From CAZWVR01 sp964637235 (GTDB taxonomy: Bacteria; Bacteroidota; Bacteroidia; Bacteroidales; S143-33), in assembly GCA_964637235.1 (NCBI GenBank), contig CAZWVR010000036.1:1-20882 (forward strand): a stretch of 20,882 nucleotides of DNA, written 5' to 3'. A program made the position numbers and the translations under genes. Below the pieces are notes generated by a model. It did not search any database. It was not told where the DNA came from and worked only from the letters and a program-made list of their open reading frames with translations. Each line of letters opens with the position of its first letter. Position 1 is the first letter of the stretch. Of this stretch, positions 7,187 to 15,722 are shown piece after piece.

Positions 7187-9091
7187 ATGAAACGAATTGT
7201 TCCCTTTATTTTGTTTGTTGTGTTAAGTTGGGCTGTTTATGCACAGTCTTATGTTGGTGGAAGCCCGGATACTATTACTGCTGAAAATAATGTTTTGCAG
7301 ATTGGTGATAGTATTACTTTTGTGAATGTTTTTGGCGCTGATAATTTTAATCCCGGAGACACAGGCGAGGCTGTAATATGGGATTTTAGCAATTATGTTG
7401 AGATACCAGATAGCCTTGAAATTTATCATTATGTTGATACTGATAGCGTTCCTGATGATTTCCATGTGCCCAATACTAGTACATTAGCTGAGATTATGGA
7501 AGGTATGGATAGTAGCGCCTTCTATTATAGAAATACAGACGGGAATGGTAATCCGGTATGGTATAGGACAGGTTTCTTTTCTGCTGAAAATGGACTCTTA
7601 ATTTGGGCTGATTATGACCAAGATTTGCAATTATATGATTATCCATTTACTTATGGTTCTTCATTCAGTACAACATATCAAGCTTCGGAAGGTGCTGGAA
7701 GTGGCTGGGCTATGCCTTCTTATGGTATTCAAGATAATTTAACTATTGATAATGGTTCTCTTTCCTACGATGTGGATGGTTGGGGCATTTTGATTACACC
7801 ATATAAGACATATAAAAATGTTCTCAGAATGCATGAAAATGAAACTTTCGATATGACCTTATTGCTTTATGGAAGTGCTTTCGTTACTTCTCATTTTAAC
7901 GATAATTCTTATTTTTGGTTCTCTCCCCAGTATAAGGGATATGTTATGAAATACATCATTTCTCACTACGAAGACTCGCAGAATAATAATCAGACTATCT
8001 ATTATTTAGCTTGGCGTAAAGAACGTCCTGATACTCTTGATGTTGATTTTGTTGCTAATGACACTCTTGCCCAAACTTACATTGATACAATTACCTTGTA
8101 TAATATTTCCTCACCAATTATGGGAACTAATTTTTCATATACTATAACGCCTTCAACATATGAATTTGTGGATACTCTTAACGGCATTCATCCGAGAGTA
8201 ATTTTTACAGCTCCGGGTGATTATACTATTACCTTAGAAGGCTCCAATGATAGTCTTGGTACTGCACAGGAAACTAAAACAGATTATATACATGTAGAAG
8301 AAGCTCCAAGACTTATTGCAGGATTTTATGCTGAACCTACGGAAGTAGATGTAAATGGTATTGTTATTATGCATAATACCACAAATCATATAGATGGAAC
8401 AACTTGGTTATGGCAGGTATCTCCCGGTAGCGAAGGAAATCAATGGGGATTTGTAGATTTTACTTCTTCCACTGATTTTGAGCCTCATATTCAATTTTAT
8501 ACAGCAGGTTGTTATTCTATCCGTTTAGTTGCTACTAATGATCAATATTACAATAGCCCGGATGATACTATTCGTATGAATTATATCAATGTTGGTGGTG
8601 GCTGTGGAGATGCTTATAATATTACCTTTAATGTTGTCAATCAAAACAATGAACCTATTGAGAATGCAACTGTAAATGTTACGGGAGTAGGTTCACATAC
8701 TACGGATAATAATGGACAAGCAACTTTTAGTCTATATAATGGGAATTACAATTATACTGTTTCTGCTGATGGATATGCTGATACATCTGGCACTTTTACT
8801 GTCTCTGACGCAGATGCAGAAGTCAATGTCGTTTTGAGATCTATTTCTACATTTACATCTGACATCTCAAAAATTAAGATTTATCCTAATCCAGCAGATG
8901 ATTTACTATTTGTTAGTGCTCCCGAAAATACAGAATTTGCAATTTATGATTTGAATGGTAGAATGGTACTTAATAAGGTGAATATTAGTGGAAAATCAGT
9001 GTTTGATATAAGCTTTTTACCTGCTGGTATTTATCAGATTAGATTAAATACCGCAAACGGAGTAATAACACAAAAATTAATAAAAAGATAA
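7187..9091 (+). CDS. Secreted multidomain protein with type A T9SS sorting domain
   Basis: 634-residue secreted protein. The signal peptide is residues 1-20 (MKRIVPFILF, hydrophobic core, VYAQ). Residues about 25-280 form a beta-rich, Tyr/Trp/Asp-rich region I cannot assign. PKD/Ig-like segments follow at about 285-372 (ending FTAPGDYTITLEGSND) and about 375-468 (TTWLWQVSPGSEG, HIQFYTAGCYSIRLVATND). A carboxypeptidase-regulatory-like domain spans about 475-551 (NNEPIENATVNVTG, TTDNNGQATFSL, SADGYAD). The last ~75 residues are a type A sorting domain: KIYPNPADD, then FAIYDLNGRMV, LPAGIYQIRL and the final QKLIKR. It should be exported by type IX secretion and anchored or released. No catalytic motif is visible; an adhesin or polymer-binding role is only a guess. 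Confidence 0.87.
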   Translation: MKRIVPFILFVVLSWAVYAQSYVGGSPDTITAENNVLQIGDSITFVNVFGADNFNPGDTGEAVIWDFSNYVEIPDSLEIYHYVDTDSVPDDFHVPNTSTLAEIMEGMDSSAFYYRNTDGNGNPVWYRTGFFSAENGLLIWADYDQDLQLYDYPFTYGSSFSTTYQASEGAGSGWAMPSYGIQDNLTIDNGSLSYDVDGWGILITPYKTYKNVLRMHENETFDMTLLLYGSAFVTSHFNDNSYFWFSPQYKGYVMKYIISHYEDSQNNNQTIYYLAWRKERPDTLDVDFVANDTLAQTYIDTITLYNISSPIMGTNFSYTITPSTYEFVDTLNGIHPRVIFTAPGDYTITLEGSNDSLGTAQETKTDYIHVEEAPRLIAGFYAEPTEVDVNGIVIMHNTTNHIDGTTWLWQVSPGSEGNQWGFVDFTSSTDFEPHIQFYTAGCYSIRLVATNDQYYNSPDDTIRMNYINVGGGCGDAYNITFNVVNQNNEPIENATVNVTGVGSHTTDNNGQATFSLYNGNYNYTVSADGYADTSGTFTVSDADAEVNVVLRSISTFTSDISKIKIYPNPADDLLFVSAPENTEFAIYDLNGRMVLNKVNISGKSVFDISFLPAGIYQIRLNTANGVITQKLIKR

Positions 9092-9102
9092 CTAACTTCA
9101 GC

Positions 9103-9136
9103 ATAAGGGGGGGCTGCCTGAAAAGTCCCCTCTTAT
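9103..9136 (+). terminator. Hairpin terminator after the type A cargo gene
   Basis: A 10-bp stem (ATAAGGGGGG at 9103-9112 with CCCCTCTTAT at 9127-9136, one G-U pair) encloses a 14-nt loop and begins 12 nt after the stop codon. It is followed by CTTTAAATTTT, a moderate T-rich tail. Its G-rich left arm continues into GGGCTGCCTG, a 10-mer also found in the gdhA terminator. Confidence 0.65.
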
Positions 9137-9268
9137 CTTTAAATTTTATGACTGCTAAATTTTTTAACTCTCCGAAATAATTCAATAAAGTTTATCAAAT
9201 ATTTTTTACACCCTAAGCTGTTATTTTTTTTAATAATCAGTGTATTAGCTCTTTTTTTAAATAGGTTT

Positions 9269-10570
9269 TTAAATAAATTTGCCTTTGTCTATTTTTATTT
9301 TTCCATTAACAAATACATATTCTATATAATGTGAAAATTTATAACCTTCCAAAGGCGACCATTTACATTTATACAGAATATTATTTTTGTTAACGATAGT
9401 TTTTTTATTGGGATTTATGATTACAATATCCGCATAGTAATTTTCTCGTAGAAAACCTCGTTTTTCAATATTAAAGATTTTTGCAGGATTATTTGCTGTT
9501 TTTATGGGTATTATTTCAATTGGAATTATATTATTTTTTGAAAGTTCCAGAAGCATAAGCAAAGAATATTGTATTGAAGGTATGCCTGAAGGTGCTTGAA
9601 AGTAATCTTGTTTTTTTTCGGATAATAGATGTGGTGCGTGATCTGTGGCTATTGTGTCTATTTTATTTGTTTTTATGGCTTTTTGTATGGCTTTTTTATC
9701 TTTTTTTTCTTTTAACGAAGGATTAACTTTTATTAAATTATTTAATTTTTTATGATCTTCTTTGTCAAACCACAGATGATTGACAGTTGTTTCTGCTGTA
9801 ATTGTTTTATTATCAATCGGTTCATTTTTTAGCATTTGTATTTCTTTCTCGGTTGAAATATGTAAAAAGTGGATTTTAGTATTATATTTTTGGGCTATCT
9901 CGAGCAAGGTCTTTGTAGCAGTTATGGCTGCCTCAGGTGTTCTTATTCTGAAATGAATATCATAGGGCAATTGTTCTTTATTTTTATATTTTTTTATTTG
10001 TTTGCGAATTATGTTCTCTTCCTCGGAATGTATTACGTATATATGCCGTTGATTTTTAAATAGATAATTTAGTATTTGTCTATCATTTAATAAAAGATTT
10101 CCAGTAGATGAACCATAGAAGATTTTGATACCTGCAAGATATTCATTATCAATATGTTGCAGGTTTTTATAATTTTCTCGTGTAGCTGCCAAATAAAACA
10201 AAAAATTTATAGCAGATTTATTTTGTGCAATTTTTATTTTTTCTTCTAAAAGTTTTATTGTAGTTGTCGGAGGGAGTGTATTTGGCATGTCAATAAATGT
10301 AGTAGTTCCACCTTTTAGGGCTGCTCGGCTTTCTGTATAAATATCCCCTTTATGAGTTAATCCCGGCTCTCGGAAATGTACATGACTATCTATGACACCG
10401 GGCATAACTATTTTATTCGTTGCGTCAATAATTTTATAGTCAGGGTAAGATTTAGGGTTTATATCACCTTTTATAATTTGTTGAATTTTGTCTTTTTCAA
10501 TTAAAATATTTCCTAAAAATTTTTTGCCTTCATCTATTATTAAAGCATTGTAAATTAGATATTTATGCAT
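9269..10570 (-). CDS. pyrC: Dihydroorotase (class I, Bacteroidota type)
   Basis: 433-residue amidohydrolase that interconverts N-carbamoyl-aspartate and dihydroorotate, the third step of de novo pyrimidine synthesis. Metal-site residues are visible: H63 and H65 with R67 in DSHVHFREPG, K149 (probable carboxylated lysine) in GIKIFYGSSTGN, H181 in YVIHSEEE, H237 in IHFLHIST and D310 in IATDHAPH. The block AETTVNHLWF at 259-268 and APSGIPSIQ near 326-334 are typical of the Bacteroidota enzyme. An allantoinase or hydantoinase is the main alternative but fits less well. It is the last gene of an operon, starting 2 nt after the asparaginase stop. The coding sequence is unusually AT-rich (many Lys, Ile and Asn). 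Confidence 0.93.
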   Translation of the reverse strand: MHKYLIYNALIIDEGKKFLGNILIEKDKIQQIIKGDINPKSYPDYKIIDATNKIVMPGVIDSHVHFREPGLTHKGDIYTESRAALKGGTTTFIDMPNTLPPTTTIKLLEEKIKIAQNKSAINFLFYLAATRENYKNLQHIDNEYLAGIKIFYGSSTGNLLLNDRQILNYLFKNQRHIYVIHSEEENIIRKQIKKYKNKEQLPYDIHFRIRTPEAAITATKTLLEIAQKYNTKIHFLHISTEKEIQMLKNEPIDNKTITAETTVNHLWFDKEDHKKLNNLIKVNPSLKEKKDKKAIQKAIKTNKIDTIATDHAPHLLSEKKQDYFQAPSGIPSIQYSLLMLLELSKNNIIPIEIIPIKTANNPAKIFNIEKRGFLRENYYADIVIINPNKKTIVNKNNILYKCKWSPLEGYKFSHYIEYVFVNGKIKIDKGKFI

Positions 10571-10572
10571 TT

Positions 10573-11598
10573 TTATTTTGACATTTCTCCTGCAATACTA
10601 TGTTGCAGGTAATGTTTTATTTCATGAATTTTCATTTTTTGTCCGAAAAGGAACATCATTTTTGTAAGGGCGGCTTCTGTGGTCATATCATATCCACTTA
10701 TAACCCCGATATCTTTAAGAGCTTTACTGGTTTGATATCTTCCCATATCTACAAAGCCTTTTATACATTGTGAAATATTTAGTATAACAACACCTCTATC
10801 TATGGCTTTTTTTAGAGTATTTAAGAACCATTCCTCTGTTGTAGTATTACCAGCGCCAAAGGTTTCAAGTATTAGACCTTTTAGGTTAGGATTTTCTATA
10901 ATACTTTTTACGAATTGCTCATTTATACCGGGGAAAATTTTTAATAGTCCGATGTTTGTTTCTATATTTTTGTGGAAATAAGTTATCTTGTTTTCTCCGC
11001 TGTAATTGATATTTTTTTCAAAAAAGGAGATTTCAATGCCGGCTTCTGCTAATGGTGGATAATTTGGGCTAATAAAAGCATCAAAGTAGGAGGCATTATA
11101 TTTTATTGTTCTATTTGCTCTGTATAGTTTATTTTCAAAGAATATTGCGACTTCTGGGACTATTGGCTTATTATTTTTGCGAGCTGCTGCTATTTCTATT
11201 GCAGTAATAAGGTTTTCTTTGCCGTCGGTGCGAAGCATTCCTACTGGTAGTTGAGAACCTGTTAGAATAACAGGCTTATGTAAGTTTTGAAGCATAAAAC
11301 TCAATGCAGACCCAGTGTATGCCATTGTATCTGTACCGTGTAAAATTACAAATCCGTCAAATTCCCAGTAGTTTTTTTCTATGATATTAACAAGTTTTAT
11401 CCAGTCTTTTGGCTTAATATTAGCCGAGTCAATGGGTTCTGTAAAAGATATTGCTTCTATATTTATGGATAAAGCTTTAAGTTCTGGGAGGTAGTCCCAT
11501 AATTGGGTAAAATTTACAGGCATAAGTGCTCTTGTTTCCGGATCTGCCATCATTCCGATAGTTCCGCCGGTATAGATTATGAGTATTTTAGTTTTCAT
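10573..11598 (-). CDS. ansA: Type I L-asparaginase
   Basis: 341-residue cytoplasmic asparaginase that hydrolyses asparagine to aspartate and ammonia. The first threonine motif is TGGTIG at 10-15, with T13 as probable nucleophile. The second is HGTDTM at 87-92 (T89, D90), followed by TGSQLPVG and TDGKENL with K127 as the expected catalytic lysine. There is no signal peptide, in line with the cytoplasmic type I form rather than periplasmic type II. The length is normal. A GatD subunit of the archaeal Glu-tRNA amidotransferase is excluded by lineage and by the absence of its extra N-terminal domain. The start overlaps the end of the symporter gene by 11 nt and the stop lies 2 nt before pyrC. The context suggests that aspartate is its useful product. 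Confidence 0.94.
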   Translation of the reverse strand: MKTKILIIYTGGTIGMMADPETRALMPVNFTQLWDYLPELKALSINIEAISFTEPIDSANIKPKDWIKLVNIIEKNYWEFDGFVILHGTDTMAYTGSALSFMLQNLHKPVILTGSQLPVGMLRTDGKENLITAIEIAAARKNNKPIVPEVAIFFENKLYRANRTIKYNASYFDAFISPNYPPLAEAGIEISFFEKNINYSGENKITYFHKNIETNIGLLKIFPGINEQFVKSIIENPNLKGLILETFGAGNTTTEEWFLNTLKKAIDRGVVILNISQCIKGFVDMGRYQTSKALKDIGVISGYDMTTEAALTKMMFLFGQKMKIHEIKHYLQHSIAGEMSK

Positions 11599-12835
11599 TG
11601 GTATTATCTATTTTAAATTTTTCACCTTCTGAACGAGCTATTATTACAGCAGCACAGCTATCACTCCATACATTTACCGAAGTTCGAAACATATCTAAAA
11701 TTCTATCCACAGCAAGTACTAAACCAAGTCCTTCAAGTGGTAGCCCCAATGTTGTAAGTATTACAGAAATCATTATTAAGCCTGCCATTGGGATAGCTGC
11801 TGCACCTATTGATGCTAATAGAGCGGTAAATACTGCAATGAATTGCTGCCCGAAGCTTAAATGTATTCCGTAAGCTTGGGCTATGAACATGGCTACAACA
11901 AGTTCGTATAATGCTGTTCCGTCCATATTTATTGTCGCACCCAGTGGTAAAGTAAAACTCGCTATTTTATTAGATACTCCGACTTTATTTTTTATATTTT
12001 CCATTGTTAATGATAATGTTGCACCTGAGGACGAAGTTGAAAAAGCTGTTAATAATGCCTCAGACATCGCTCGCATAAATTTGAAAGGATTTACTTTGGC
12101 AAGTAGTCTTACTGCTATCGGAAGTGTTATAAATGCATGAAAGACAAGCCCCATAAGTACTACGAGCATATAATATCCGAGACTTGAAGCCAATTGACCT
12201 AAGTTATGATTTTCTGCTACTACTTTTGCAATAATACCAAAAACTCCAAATGGTGTAAATTTTATGATAAATTGTGTTAGTTTCATCATTGCCTCAAAGG
12301 TTCCATTAAATAGATTTACAAGTTGTTCGGAGTATTTTTTCCCAATTTTAGTAATAAAGTATCCAAAAAGCATAGAAAAAAATATAATGGAAAGCATATC
12401 GCCTTTGACAAATGCTTCAAAAATATTTGTAGGAACTATCCCTAAAATAACATCTTTTAGGCTTTGTGCCGCAGGTAGGTTCTCAACAGTCTTTTGTAAA
12501 CCCAGATTAGCATTGACACCGGGTTTCAGTAGATTTACAAAAAATAATCCTGTTAATATGGCTGCGAGACTTGAAAGAATATAATACGTTAATGTTTTTA
12601 GTCCTAAGCGCCCTAAATTGGAAGCAGAGCCTATATTTGCAACTCCGGAAATTATAGATGTTAGAACTAAGGGTACGATTATCATTTTTAAAGCTCTCAT
12701 GAATAGTTCCCCTAACCACGCAACATAGCGAATTTTTGTAGGTAAAATAAGTCCATATAAAATGCCAAGTAATAAACCTATGAATATATATACGAATAAT
12801 GGTATTTTGGCGAGCCTATCGTATATTTTTTTCAT
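11588..12835 (-). CDS. Dicarboxylate/amino acid:cation symporter (glutamate/aspartate type)
   Basis: 415-residue inner-membrane transporter of the DAACS/GltP family, with eight membrane helices and two re-entrant hairpins expected. I chose the ATG at 12835 (MKKIYDRLAKIPLF). A longer reading from TTG at 12859 would begin inside the promoter -7 box. Signatures: the Ser-rich hairpin FSTSSSGATLSL, then LPLGATINMDGTALYE, the second hairpin SIGAAAIPMAG, and VDRILDMFRTSVNVWSD. The last block keeps the Asp, Arg, Thr, Asn and Asp that bind substrate in GltPh (D390, R397, T398, N401, D405 there). The conserved Arg argues for acidic substrates such as aspartate or glutamate rather than neutral amino acids. 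It is first in the operon with ansA and pyrC. Confidence 0.93.
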   Translation of the reverse strand: MKKIYDRLAKIPLFVYIFIGLLLGILYGLILPTKIRYVAWLGELFMRALKMIIVPLVLTSIISGVANIGSASNLGRLGLKTLTYYILSSLAAILTGLFFVNLLKPGVNANLGLQKTVENLPAAQSLKDVILGIVPTNIFEAFVKGDMLSIIFFSMLFGYFITKIGKKYSEQLVNLFNGTFEAMMKLTQFIIKFTPFGVFGIIAKVVAENHNLGQLASSLGYYMLVVLMGLVFHAFITLPIAVRLLAKVNPFKFMRAMSEALLTAFSTSSSGATLSLTMENIKNKVGVSNKIASFTLPLGATINMDGTALYELVVAMFIAQAYGIHLSFGQQFIAVFTALLASIGAAAIPMAGLIMISVILTTLGLPLEGLGLVLAVDRILDMFRTSVNVWSDSCAAVIIARSEGEKFKIDNTNEN

Positions 12836-12856
12836 ATAAGTTAGCTTTATTTTTGC

Positions 12857-12864
12857 CAAAGTTA
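12857..12864 (-). promoter_or_regulatory. Putative -7 promoter box of the symporter-ansA-pyrC operon
   Basis: Read on the minus strand, TAACTTTG matches TAnnTTTG and lies 21 nt before the chosen ATG. It is followed by GCAAAAATAAAG. No good -33 TTTG is seen. The position decides against a TTG start at 12859, which would fall within this box. Confidence 0.55.
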
Positions 12865-12990
12865 ATTAAATTTTTCAATTTTAAATCTTTGGATTTTTAT
12901 CATTTTAATGAAGTTTATGGCAATGTAAATTATGTTTTAACTCCCCTGTGAATGTTTTTAGATTTAATGATGATAAAATTTGACGATTTA

Positions 12991-13021
12991 TTTGAATTTA
13001 GCCTAAAATTTTTCAATTTTG
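12991..13021 (+). promoter_or_regulatory. Putative serC promoter
   Basis: TTTG at 12991-12994 and CAATTTTG at 13014-13021 are separated by 19 nt, the spacing expected for Bacteroidota -33 and -7 boxes (TTTG, TAnnTTTG; one mismatch in the latter). The ATG at 13036 follows 14 nt later. This supports that start over in-frame ATG codons further upstream. Confidence 0.6.
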
Positions 13022-13035
13022 TAAAAAAAAATCCT

Positions 13036-14109
13036 ATGAAAAAAGTACATAATTTTTATCCTGGACCGGCTATTTTGCCAGACTATGCGTATGAACAAAC
13101 TATTGAAGCCATAAGAGATTTTGCAAATACTGGTATTTCTATTATGTCAATATCGCATAGAAGTAAAGAATTTGATGAGGTGATGATGAAAGCTCAGCAG
13201 CTTATGAAGGATTTGCTACATATTCCAGAAGGTTATTCTGTTTTATTTCTTGGTGGAGGAGCTAGTACTCAGTTTGGTATGGTGCCTATGAACTTTTTGA
13301 AAAACAAAGCTTTTTATTTAGATACAGGACGTTGGGCTAATAAGGCTATCCAAGATGCACAGCTCTTTGGCGAGGTAATTATAGCAAGTTCCAAAGATGC
13401 CGATTATACGTATATACCTAAGGATTATACCGTCCCGCAAGATGTTGATTATATGCATATTACAACTAATAATACTGTTGTAGGTACAGAAATTAAGGAA
13501 GATTTAGACGTTCCTGTACCTCTTATTGCTGATATGTCGTCTGATTTTATGAGCCGTCCTATTGATGTCTCAAAATATGTCTTGATATATGGCGGTGCAC
13601 AGAAAAATATAGGTCCTGCTGGTGTTACTTTTGTTATTGTAAAAGACGAATTTGCCGAAAATATTGCTGATAGACCTATTCCTGTAATGCTTAAATATAC
13701 TACGCATATTGGTAAAAAATCTATGTATAATACTCCTCCTGTTGTCAATGTCTTCACTTTGCTAAAAACTTTGGAATGGGTTGAGCAAATGGGCGGTTTA
13801 GAAAAAATTCATAAAATAAATTTGGAAAAATCTCAGATGTTATATGAGGAAATTGAGAGGAACAAGCTTTTTGTGCCGAAAGTGAAAGATCCTAAGGATC
13901 GTTCTATTATGAACGTTACTTTTGTTATGGCTCCGGAATATAAAGAGCTTGAAAAAGACTTTCTTGATTTTGCTGCTTCTCGCGGTATGATTGGTGTAAA
14001 AGGGCATCGTTCAGTAGGTGGGTTCCGTGCTTCTTTATATAATGCTTTGCCCATTGAGAGCGTAAAAGCTCTTATTGAAGTTATGAGAGAATATGAAAAA
14101 GCACATTGA
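13036..14109 (+). CDS. serC: Phosphoserine aminotransferase
   Basis: 357-residue PLP enzyme that converts 3-phosphohydroxypyruvate and glutamate to phosphoserine and 2-oxoglutarate in serine synthesis; it can also serve pyridoxine synthesis. The N-terminus MKKVHNFYPGPAILP is typical. HRSKEF is at 41-46 and GGGAS at 73-77. The PLP lysine is K190 in YGGAQKNIGPAG. Near the end, KGHRSVGGFRASLYNA is the conserved substrate block. The reading frame extends 28 codons upstream to 12952, but that part is unlike SerC and contains the predicted promoter, so I start at 13036. The length matches the family (about 360). Unlike many Bacteroidota, serA does not follow; a terminator comes 23 nt after the stop. 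Confidence 0.95.
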   Translation: MKKVHNFYPGPAILPDYAYEQTIEAIRDFANTGISIMSISHRSKEFDEVMMKAQQLMKDLLHIPEGYSVLFLGGGASTQFGMVPMNFLKNKAFYLDTGRWANKAIQDAQLFGEVIIASSKDADYTYIPKDYTVPQDVDYMHITTNNTVVGTEIKEDLDVPVPLIADMSSDFMSRPIDVSKYVLIYGGAQKNIGPAGVTFVIVKDEFAENIADRPIPVMLKYTTHIGKKSMYNTPPVVNVFTLLKTLEWVEQMGGLEKIHKINLEKSQMLYEEIERNKLFVPKVKDPKDRSIMNVTFVMAPEYKELEKDFLDFAASRGMIGVKGHRSVGGFRASLYNALPIESVKALIEVMREYEKAH

Positions 14110-14132
14110 TATAATGTATTTTCTATAATCGT

Positions 14133-14167
14133 AGGGTTCAGTGATTGCTATTATATCGCTGAGCCCT
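14133..14167 (+). terminator. serC terminator hairpin
   Basis: A 13-bp stem with two G-U pairs is formed by AGGGTTCAGTGAT (14133-14145) and ATCGCTGAGCCCT (14155-14167), with a 9-nt loop. It is followed by TTTATTATGG. It lies 23 nt after the serC stop, as expected for an intrinsic terminator on the plus strand. Confidence 0.8.
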
Positions 14168-14201
14168 TTTATTATGGCTTTTTGGATATTTAGCAAAATA
14201 A

Positions 14202-14247
14202 AAAGGGCTGCCTGTTTTTTAAAATTTTATTCCTTAGGCAGCCCTTT
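14202..14247 (-). terminator. gdhA terminator hairpin
   Basis: AAAGGGCTGCCT (14202-14213) and AGGCAGCCCTTT (14236-14247) form a perfect 12-bp stem with a 22-nt AT-rich loop. Read on the minus strand it begins 21 nt after the gdhA stop and ends in TTTATTTTGC, a good T-rich tail. There is no T-run on the plus-strand side, so it acts mainly for gdhA. Confidence 0.85.
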
Positions 14248-14268
14248 GCATTGATAGTTAGAATATTA

Positions 14269-15609
14269 TTAAACTATACCTTGTGCTAACATTGCTTCTG
14301 CTACTTTTACAAATCCACCGATATTTGCACCTTTAACATAGTCAACATATCCGTCGCTTTCTTTACCATATTTAACGCAGGTATTATGAATATTTTCCAT
14401 TATTTGTTGTAATTTAGCGTCAACTTCTTCGCGTGTCCATTGTAAACGAATTGAGTTTTGGCTCATTTCCAAACCTGAAACAGCAACACCACCAGCGTTT
14501 GCAGCTTTACCAGGTCCAAATAGTATTTTGTGTTCTCTATATACCTCTATTGCTTCAATTGTGGAAGGCATATTTGCACCTTCTGATACGCAGATAACTC
14601 CATTTTTCATCATTTCCTTTGCATCTTCACCAGAGATTTCATTTTGAGTTGCAGCTGGTATTGCTACTTCGGCAGGTATTCCCCAAGGACGTTTACCTTC
14701 GTAATATTCTACGCCATATTTTTCTGCATATTCACGGATACGTCCGCGTTTAACATTTTTGAGCCATTTTACATATTCAAGTTTTTCTTCATTTATTCCG
14801 TCTGGATCGTAAATAAATCCATTGGAATCTGAGAGTGTGATTGGTTTTCCACCGAGTTGTAATACTTTTTCAACAGTGTATTGAGCTACATTACCGGAAC
14901 CGGATACAAGTACTCTTTTACCTTTGATGCTTTCTCCGCGAGTATTTAACATATGTTCTGCAAAGTAGGTTGCACCATAGCCAGTAGCTTCCGGACGTAT
15001 TAAACTTCCGCCCCATTCCAGACCTTTACCTGTTAATACTCCTGTAAATTCATTACGCAATTTTTTGTACATACCAAATAGATATCCTATTTCGCGACCA
15101 CCAACACCTATATCACCTGCTGGTACGTCAGTATTAGGTCCTATGTGGCGGAATAATTCGCTCATGAAAGCTTGACAGAAACGCATAACTTCATCGTCAG
15201 ATTTACCTTTGGGGTCAAAATCAGAGCCTCCTTTACCGCCTCCCATAGGTAAACCTGTTAAGCTGTTTTTGAAAACTTGCTCAAAAGCTAAAAACTTCAA
15301 AATAGATAGATTTACAGTAGGATGGAAACGCAATCCTCCTTTGTATGGACCAATTGCACTATTCATCTCAATTCTGTACCCACGATTGATTTGTATATTT
15401 CCATTATCATCTACCCAAGTGACGCGGAACATTATTACACGTTCAGGTTCAGCTATCCTTTCCAGAATTTTTGCATGTTTATATTTTGGATTTTCCTCAA
15501 TAAAAGGAAGTAAAGATTCTGCTACTTCACGTACTGCCTGATGAAATTCAGGTTGATTAGGATTTTTGGCGATTATTTTCGCCATGAAGTCTTCAACGAG
15601 TTTGTTCAT
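14269..15609 (-). CDS. gdhA: NADP-type hexameric glutamate dehydrogenase
   Basis: 446-residue enzyme that interconverts 2-oxoglutarate plus ammonia and glutamate with NAD(P)H. The length and sequence fit the ~450-residue hexameric class. Substrate-binding lysines are K90 (GPYKGGLRF) and K126 (LPMGGGKGGSDFDP). The catalytic Asp is D166 in PAGDIGVGGREIGY. The nucleotide-binding loop is GSGNVAQ, followed at the end of the next strand by LSDSNGF. A Ser in that position is usual in NADP-preferring forms, but dual specificity cannot be excluded. The 3' side carries a strong hairpin terminator. The 138-nt upstream gap contains a 21-bp palindrome that could be a regulatory site. With SerC nearby, which uses glutamate as amino donor, the region has a nitrogen-assimilation theme. 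Confidence 0.96.
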   Translation of the reverse strand: MNKLVEDFMAKIIAKNPNQPEFHQAVREVAESLLPFIEENPKYKHAKILERIAEPERVIMFRVTWVDDNGNIQINRGYRIEMNSAIGPYKGGLRFHPTVNLSILKFLAFEQVFKNSLTGLPMGGGKGGSDFDPKGKSDDEVMRFCQAFMSELFRHIGPNTDVPAGDIGVGGREIGYLFGMYKKLRNEFTGVLTGKGLEWGGSLIRPEATGYGATYFAEHMLNTRGESIKGKRVLVSGSGNVAQYTVEKVLQLGGKPITLSDSNGFIYDPDGINEEKLEYVKWLKNVKRGRIREYAEKYGVEYYEGKRPWGIPAEVAIPAATQNEISGEDAKEMMKNGVICVSEGANMPSTIEAIEVYREHKILFGPGKAANAGGVAVSGLEMSQNSIRLQWTREEVDAKLQQIMENIHNTCVKYGKESDGYVDYVKGANIGGFVKVAEAMLAQGIV

Positions 15610-15722
15610 AATGTTAAGGTTTTTAATTTTTCCAGTTCAAGTTTAAAGTATATTTTTCAATAAAAAAAATTTTTTTGTCATAAAAATGAAAATTACGGTT
15701 TTCTCCTAAATTTTCTGTAAAG

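Noticed and set aside
12264..12584. Open frame antisense to the symporter gene
   Set aside because: It mirrors conserved membrane segments of the transporter and has no start signal or family match.
12836..12859. TTG start adding eight residues to the symporter
   Set aside because: The TTG is part of the TAACTTTG -7 box; the ATG at 12835 gives the normal N-terminus.
12952..13035. Extended N-terminus of SerC (28 extra codons in frame)
   Set aside because: The residues are unlike any SerC N-terminus and the stretch contains a -33/-7 promoter with correct spacing; MKKVHNFYPGPA at 13036 is the family start.
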